Source: JAAYZQ01 sp034428935 (GTDB lineage Bacteria; Chloroflexota; Anaerolineae; JAAYZQ01). Taken from it: 17,812 nucleotides of DNA. Every line of letters begins with the position of its first letter. Within the stretch, counting starts at the first letter, position 1. Made by a program: the position numbers and the translations under genes. The notes beneath the pieces were generated by a model. The model saw only the letters and a list, made by a program, of their open reading frames with translations, did not search any database and was not told where the DNA came from. Shown in pieces: positions 13,900-17,812 of the stretch. The DNA lies in NCBI GenBank assembly GCA_034428935.1, contig DAOUHB010000077.1:1-17812 (forward strand), in the 5' to 3' direction.

Positions 13900-15032
13900 A
13901 GGTCAAATCCTTTTCGGCTGTGGTCAGTTTGCTGATCCTGCTAAGCCTGGTGCTGGCCGGCTGTAACGGCACCACGCAGGATGCCAACGAGTGTCCGCCG
14001 TGTCCCGAATGCCCCGAAGCGGGCGAATGCCCGCCCTGCCCGACGGCCGCCCCGGCAGCTCAGGCGCCGGCGGCCACGGGCAGAATCCTGGATGCCGTCC
14101 GCTCCCGGGGTCGAGTCGTCTGTGGGGTCCACACCAGCCTTCCGGGTTTTGGCTACCTGGACGCCGATGGACGGAACGTCGGCTTTGACATTGACTTGTG
14201 CCGCGCGGTGGCTGTGGCCATGTTCAACGATCCCGAGGCGGTCGAGTTTGTCGCCATCCAGGCCGCGGATCGCGGTCCGGCGCTGCAAAACGCCGAGGTG
14301 GACATGGTGGCTCGCAACATGACCTGGACCACCACCCGCGAAACCCAATGGGGCAATTTCACCCAGATCATGTTCTACGACGGCCAGGGCATGATGGTCC
14401 GGGCCGACAGCGGCTTTACCACCCTGGAGGACCTGGATGGTGCCACGGTGTGCGTCACCACGGGCACCACGACAGAGTTGAACCTGGCCGACGCATTCCG
14501 CCAGCGAGGCCTGGAGTTTACGGCGGTCACCTTCGAGGACACGTCGGCAGTCTATAGCGCCTACCAGGACGGCCGGTGCGACGCCGCCACCAGCGACAAG
14601 TCGCAGTTGGCCGCCGTGCGCAGCGGTTTCACGAACCCCGACGAGCACGTGCTCCTGGACGTCACCATGTCCAAGGAACCGCTGACCCCCGCGGTGCCGG
14701 CCGGCGACGAGCAGTGGTTCGACATCGTCAAGATGACCATGTGGGCGCTGATCTATGCCGAGGAGCTGGGCATCAACTCGCAGAACGTGGACGATATGAG
14801 CGCCAGCGAGAACGCCGAGGTGTTGCGCTTCATGGGCGTCGAGGGCAGCTTTGGCCAGGAAGACCTGGGAATGGCCACCGATTTCGCGGCGAACGTGATC
14901 CGCACGATGGGCAATTATGGGGAGATCTACGATCGGTACATGGGGCCCAACGGCCTGTCGTTTACGCTGGAGCGTGGGCTGAACAATCTCTGGACCGAGG
15001 GCGGCCTGCTGTACGCGGTGCCGCTCCGGTAG
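13896..15032 (+). CDS. aapJ: Amino-acid ABC transporter substrate-binding lipoprotein (AapJ-like)
   Basis: A 378-residue extracytoplasmic binding protein. Residues 1-22 are a lipoprotein signal ending LVLAGC, with C23 the lipidated residue. A short linker rich in Cys and Pro (about 33-48: CPPCPECPEAGECPPCP) leads to the type-3 solute-binding fold of the general L-amino-acid (AapJ/BztA) group. Support comes from RGRVVCGVHTSLPGFGYLD, then GFDIDLCRAVAVAMF, the TTRETQW segment and DGRCDAATSDKSQL. The two permease genes downstream fit this family. It should capture polar or general L-amino acids and deliver them to the AapQ/AapM-like channel. The start is GTG with AGGAGGAGG 5 bases upstream. Six Cys in the linker of an exposed lipoprotein is odd for this family in other phyla. 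Exact substrate is not decidable from sequence. Confidence 0.93.
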   Translation: MKVKSFSAVVSLLILLSLVLAGCNGTTQDANECPPCPECPEAGECPPCPTAAPAAQAPAATGRILDAVRSRGRVVCGVHTSLPGFGYLDADGRNVGFDIDLCRAVAVAMFNDPEAVEFVAIQAADRGPALQNAEVDMVARNMTWTTTRETQWGNFTQIMFYDGQGMMVRADSGFTTLEDLDGATVCVTTGTTTELNLADAFRQRGLEFTAVTFEDTSAVYSAYQDGRCDAATSDKSQLAAVRSGFTNPDEHVLLDVTMSKEPLTPAVPAGDEQWFDIVKMTMWALIYAEELGINSQNVDDMSASENAEVLRFMGVEGSFGQEDLGMATDFAANVIRTMGNYGEIYDRYMGPNGLSFTLERGLNNLWTEGGLLYAVPLR

Positions 15033-15042
15033 TCGACGCGCT

Positions 15043-15081
15043 GGGGCGCAGCCTGGCCTCCCCCTGGCCGGGCTGCGCTTC
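15043..15081 (+). promoter_or_regulatory. Stable hairpin between binding-protein and permease genes
   Basis: GCGCAGCCTGGCC (15046-15058) pairs with GGCCGGGCTGCGC (15066-15078) over 13 bp with one G-U and a 7-base loop. The stem extends by three weaker pairs at its base. There is no immediate T-run, so it is not a classical terminator. Such hairpins after binding-protein genes are known to protect the upstream mRNA and raise binding protein over permease. Nothing else stands out in the 114-base gap except a TAGAAT without a partner -35. Confidence 0.55.
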
Positions 15082-15146
15082 CCGGGGCGCGGGTCAGCGC
15101 CCTTACGACGGTTGGTTTTTGATAGAATAGGGGACGGGCCATTATC

Positions 15147-16340
15147 ATGAGCCAAGCATCCTTGACGCGGTTCCTCTATCGCCGCGGTGTGCCACTGTGG
15201 CGGGACGTCGTGGTCCTGCAATGGTTCGCGCAGATCGTCTCTGCCATCGCCATTGTCGGCTTTGTCGTCTTTTTCGTCGGCAACGTGCTGGAAGCAGCCG
15301 ATAGCCGGGGCCTGGGCCTGGGCTACGACTTTTTGGACGACGCGGCGGGCTTTCCCCTGCCCGAGTCGGTCCTGCCCTACGACCCCTCCCGCGCCTTTGG
15401 CTACGCCTTTTTCATCGGCCTGCTGCACACGCTCCGCGTGTCGCTGGTGGGCATCGTCCTGACCACGATAGTGGGCGTCGTGGTCGCCCTGGGCCGGCTG
15501 TCCACCAACTGGTTGGTGAACAAGCTGGCCGGCACCTATATCGAGATCATTCGCAACGTACCCCTGGCCGTACAGCTCTTTTTCTGGTATTTTGCCGTCT
15601 TTCAACAGCTTCCCTCCGTGCAGGAAAGCATGACGCTGCCCGGGCCGGTCTATCTCAGCCAGCGTGGCCTCTATTCGGTCTGGGCCGAGCCAACGGCCAC
15701 CTTTGGCACCTGGATGATTTTCGTGGCGGCTGGCGTGATCCTGTCGGGAGTGCTACATCGCGTCCTGATTCGCTACCAGATCCACACCGGGCGCTCCACC
15801 TACCCCCTGGCCACCTCCCTGGCGGTGTTGCTGGGGTTGCCGGCCATCGGCTGGTTGGTGGTGGGCGCAAGCCCGCTGCAAAAGACGGTGCCCGAGCTGG
15901 GCCGCTATAACTTCCAGGGCGGCCTGAACCTGACCCCCGAATTCGCGGCGCTGCTGGCCGGCCTGGTGATCTATACCGGGGCCTTTATCGCCGAAGTGGT
16001 GCGGGCGGGCATCCAGGCCGTGCACAAGGGCCAGTTCGAGGCCGCCCGCGCCCTGGGCCTGGGTCCCATTTCGGTGCTGCGGCTGGTTGTCTTTCCCCAG
16101 GCCCTGCGGATCATCATCCCGCCCCTCATCAGCCAATACCTGAACCTGGCCAAGAACTCGAGCCTGGCGGTCCTGGTGGGCTACCCCGACCTCTTTTTCG
16201 TGGGGAAGACGACCATCAACCAGGCCGGGCGGGCGGTGCCGGTCTTTGTGCTGATGATGGCCTGTTACCTGGCCATCAGCATCGTCACGTCGGTCATCAT
16301 GAACATTTATAACCGGCGCGTGCGCCTGGTGGAGCGTTGA
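15147..16340 (+). CDS. aapQ: Amino-acid ABC transporter permease (AapQ-like)
   Basis: A 397-residue inner-membrane permease. Hydrophobic segments lie near 28-48, 84-115, 186-206, 222-241 and 266-283, with more at the C-terminus. RNVPLAVQLFFWYF (136-149) is typical of polar amino-acid permeases. The EAA loop that contacts the ATPase is at about 298-320 (EAARALGLGPISVLRLVVF then PQALR). The family AapQ/BztB is about 400 residues long because of an internal insertion relative to HisM/HisQ-type permeases, and this length fits. A weak GGGGAC lies about 12 bases before the ATG, suggesting less efficient initiation than for the binding protein. The gene ends two bases before the next permease's ATG. 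Confidence 0.93.
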   Translation: MSQASLTRFLYRRGVPLWRDVVVLQWFAQIVSAIAIVGFVVFFVGNVLEAADSRGLGLGYDFLDDAAGFPLPESVLPYDPSRAFGYAFFIGLLHTLRVSLVGIVLTTIVGVVVALGRLSTNWLVNKLAGTYIEIIRNVPLAVQLFFWYFAVFQQLPSVQESMTLPGPVYLSQRGLYSVWAEPTATFGTWMIFVAAGVILSGVLHRVLIRYQIHTGRSTYPLATSLAVLLGLPAIGWLVVGASPLQKTVPELGRYNFQGGLNLTPEFAALLAGLVIYTGAFIAEVVRAGIQAVHKGQFEAARALGLGPISVLRLVVFPQALRIIIPPLISQYLNLAKNSSLAVLVGYPDLFFVGKTTINQAGRAVPVFVLMMACYLAISIVTSVIMNIYNRRVRLVER

Positions 16341-16342
16341 TC

Positions 16343-17581
16343 ATGGCTACGACAGACCTGACCGCAGCAGAATCGACCGTTTCGCGACCGCCCGCGCCGC
16401 TCAAGCCGCTGGAGTGGATCAAGAAGAACCTGTTCCACGGTTGGTTCAACAGCATCCTGACCATCGTCACCGCCGTCGTGCTCTTTTTCCTGCTGAGGGG
16501 CATCTTTACCTGGGTGTTTGTCACGGCCGACTGGACACCCGTGGCCCACAGCCTGCGCCTCTTTGCCGTGGGCCAGTATCCAACCTCGGAGCTGTGGCGC
16601 GTGGGCCTCATCCTGGCCATGACCTCGCTGCTCATGGGGCTGAGCTGGGGCGTCTGGGGCGGCACCGTGCGCACCTTTGCCCTGGCCCTGGCCGTGGGCT
16701 TTGCCGTCATCGCCCTGCTGCCCATGGACCTCTATCGCGTCAACGAGGACCCGCTGGACCTCAGCATCCGGCTGGGGTTCGCCTCCTATCCGGCCCTGGT
16801 GATGGCCGGCTACGCCGTGGGCAGGCGGGGCGTGCTAAAATCGCGGCTGCTGGCCATCCTGTGGCTGGTGTCGTTGGTGCTGACCTTTGTCCTGCTCTCC
16901 GGTTTTTCGGGCAGCAGCCTGTTGCCCAGGGTGGAGACGGGCATGTGGGGTGGCCTGCTCCTCACCTTCCTGCTGGCCCTGGTGGGCATCGTCGCCTCGT
17001 TTCCCATCGGCGTGCTGCTGGCCCTGGGCCGGCAGAGCTCGCTGCCGGTGCTCAAGATCTTTTGTACGCTGTTCATCGAGCTGGTGCGCGGCGTGCCGCT
17101 GGTGACGATCCTGTTCATGTTCTCCCTGATCTTGCCCCTGTTCCTGCCGCCCGACGTGCGCCTCGACCGGGTGTTGCGGGCCATGGCCGCCATGACCTTT
17201 TTCGCCGCGGCCTACATGGCCGAAAACATCCGGGGTGGGCTACAATCCATTCCCCGGGGCCAGGTGGAGGCGGCCAAGGCGGTGGGTCTCAGCGGCTTTC
17301 AGACCACGACCTTTATAGTCCTGCCCCAGGCGCTGCGGGCCGTCATCCCGGCCATCGTGGGCCAGTTCATCGCCCTGTTCATGGACACGACCCTGGCCAT
17401 CATCGTCGGCCTGGTCGAGCTGCTGGCCGTGGGCCGGGCCGTGCTCAACGCCAACGTGGAGTGGCTCCTGCTCGATAAGGAGGTCTATCTCTTTATCGCC
17501 GCCATCTTCTGGATCTTTACCTTCTCCATGTCGTACGCCAGCCGCCGGCTGGAGCGGGCGTTGGGCGTGGGCGAGCGATAG
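16343..17581 (+). CDS. aapM: Amino-acid ABC transporter permease (AapM-like)
   Basis: A 412-residue inner-membrane permease, partner of the AapQ-like protein. Multiple hydrophobic segments occur (about 36-60, 86-128, 168-187, 202-228, 251-268, 348-364, 381-396). RGVPLVTILFMFS (249-261) is the permease signature and the EAA loop is at 309-332 (EAAKAVGLSGFQ then VLPQALR). The ATG at 16343 has GGAG 8 bases upstream, inside the end of the previous gene; a TTG six bases earlier is less likely. Together the two permeases form the channel for one or more polar amino acids. The ATPase (AapP) that should power them is not directly downstream: only a repeat cluster and a transposase start follow. Confidence 0.93.
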   Translation: MATTDLTAAESTVSRPPAPLKPLEWIKKNLFHGWFNSILTIVTAVVLFFLLRGIFTWVFVTADWTPVAHSLRLFAVGQYPTSELWRVGLILAMTSLLMGLSWGVWGGTVRTFALALAVGFAVIALLPMDLYRVNEDPLDLSIRLGFASYPALVMAGYAVGRRGVLKSRLLAILWLVSLVLTFVLLSGFSGSSLLPRVETGMWGGLLLTFLLALVGIVASFPIGVLLALGRQSSLPVLKIFCTLFIELVRGVPLVTILFMFSLILPLFLPPDVRLDRVLRAMAAMTFFAAAYMAENIRGGLQSIPRGQVEAAKAVGLSGFQTTTFIVLPQALRAVIPAIVGQFIALFMDTTLAIIVGLVELLAVGRAVLNANVEWLLLDKEVYLFIAAIFWIFTFSMSYASRRLERALGVGER

Positions 17582-17585
17582 CAAA

Positions 17586-17654
17586 TGTAGGGGCGAACCC
17601 TTACGGCGGTCGCCCCCCTGCGGTCGCCCCGTTGGGCAGGTGCGAGCCCTGCCC
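17586..17654. repeat. Palindromic repeat cluster (REP-like)
   Basis: GGGGCGA near 17590 pairs with TCGCCCC twice (near 17610 and 17624), and GGGCAGG (17634-17640) pairs with CCTGCCC (17648-17654). The style, short GC-rich palindromes starting TGTAGGGGCGAACC, recalls extragenic repeats I know from Chloroflexota and cyanobacteria. A related TGTAGGTGCGAACC occurs at 17702-17715. There is no T-run, so termination would be Rho-dependent or absent. Confidence 0.5.
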
Positions 17655-17679
17655 TATACGCATCAAGTTAAGATGACAA

Positions 17680-17738
17680 AAGGGAGATCTTGTGGCATGA
17701 TTGTAGGTGCGAACCAAACCATGCTGGAGATCTCCCTT
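17680..17738 (+). promoter_or_regulatory. Inverted repeat next to transposase start
   Basis: AAGGGAGATCT (17680-17690) is the exact complement of AGATCTCCCTT (17728-17738), which ends one base before the transposase ATG and overlaps its GGAG (17726-17729). A transcript entering from the left could fold and hide the start. The left end of the insertion sequence may lie close to 17660-17690 but cannot be fixed. Confidence 0.5.
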
Positions 17739-17812
17739 ATGAGCACTATACCACAGGTAGCCGAAGCAATGCAAGCGGTGTTGATGGACAAGGCGGATGA
17801 GTTGGGTCGAAA
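17739..17812 (+). CDS. Probable transposase, 5' end only
   Basis: The frame MSTIPQVAEAMQAVLMDKAD continues ELGR to the window edge without a stop. This resembles my recollection of IS4-type transposase N-termini in Chloroflexota, in which the helix runs on toward a conserved TGF segment, but only 24 residues are visible. GGAG lies 9 bases before the ATG and overlaps an inverted repeat. Placement after a repeat cluster at the end of an operon fits a mobile element. Confidence 0.5.
   Translation, partial: MSTIPQVAEAMQAVLMDKADELGR

Noticed and set aside
13736..13966. 76-codon frame in the importer leader overlapping aapJ
   Set aside because: Non-standard start, no ribosome-binding site, and it runs out of frame into a firmly assigned gene.
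15123..15128. TAGAAT as a possible internal promoter before aapQ
   Set aside because: No acceptable -35 at 16-18 bases upstream.
13941..15605. Minus-strand open frame of 554 codons opposite aapJ and aapQ
   Set aside because: It spans two firmly assigned genes on the other strand and has shadow-type composition with no domain.

Overview
The window looks like a chromosomal segment of a Chloroflexota bacterium (Anaerolineae/Caldilineae-like). This is inferred from several signs: secreted proteins carrying a [Y/F]LPL[I/V/M] motif, fibre-type proteins with the VGIGT-x-P motif, a lipoprotein with a Cys-Pro-rich linker, an Obg GTPase with a C-terminal OCT domain, and frequent GTG starts. No rRNA, tRNA or CRISPR array was found. 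Composition differs between the two halves: bases 5401-5460 contain 27 G+C of 60, whereas bases 16021-16080 contain 43 of 60.

Left part, minus strand: a regulator with two MerR-type DNA-binding domains (20-790) with its own promoter, then a gene-poor gap. Next comes a six-gene cluster read from 8650 down to 1127. In transcription order it holds two long fibre-like secreted proteins (7334-8650, 5965-7275), a secreted CHAP-domain wall hydrolase-like protein (4306-5868), a third fibre-like protein (3181-4281), a secreted protein with a different lysin-like head (1923-3110), and a decayed fourth fibre-like gene (1127-1898). The two hydrolase-like proteins have unrelated heads but share a CCGCLPASCC cysteine cluster and a 72-residue C-terminal tail (53/72 identical by hand count). 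The fibre-like proteins have constant ends and variable middles. This looks like a repeatedly duplicated and reshuffled cell-surface locus and is the best candidate here for an undescribed system.

Middle: a 525-base divergent region (8651-9175) carries two back-to-back promoters of form TTGCCA-N17-TATAAT, a leader of about 400 bases for the surface cluster, and an 18-base perfect palindrome. To the right, a plus-strand run holds a small zinc-ribbon protein, a secreted triple-PA14 protein, the Obg GTPase, NadD (NAD synthesis) and a creatininase-family amidohydrolase. The first two and the obg/nadD pair are tightly packed.

Right part: a promoter and a structured leader precede a polar amino-acid ABC importer (lipoprotein binding protein AapJ-like, permeases AapQ-like and AapM-like). 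The matching ATPase gene is not directly downstream. Instead there is a palindromic repeat cluster and the start of a probable transposase whose ribosome-binding site sits beside and partly inside an inverted repeat; it runs off the window.
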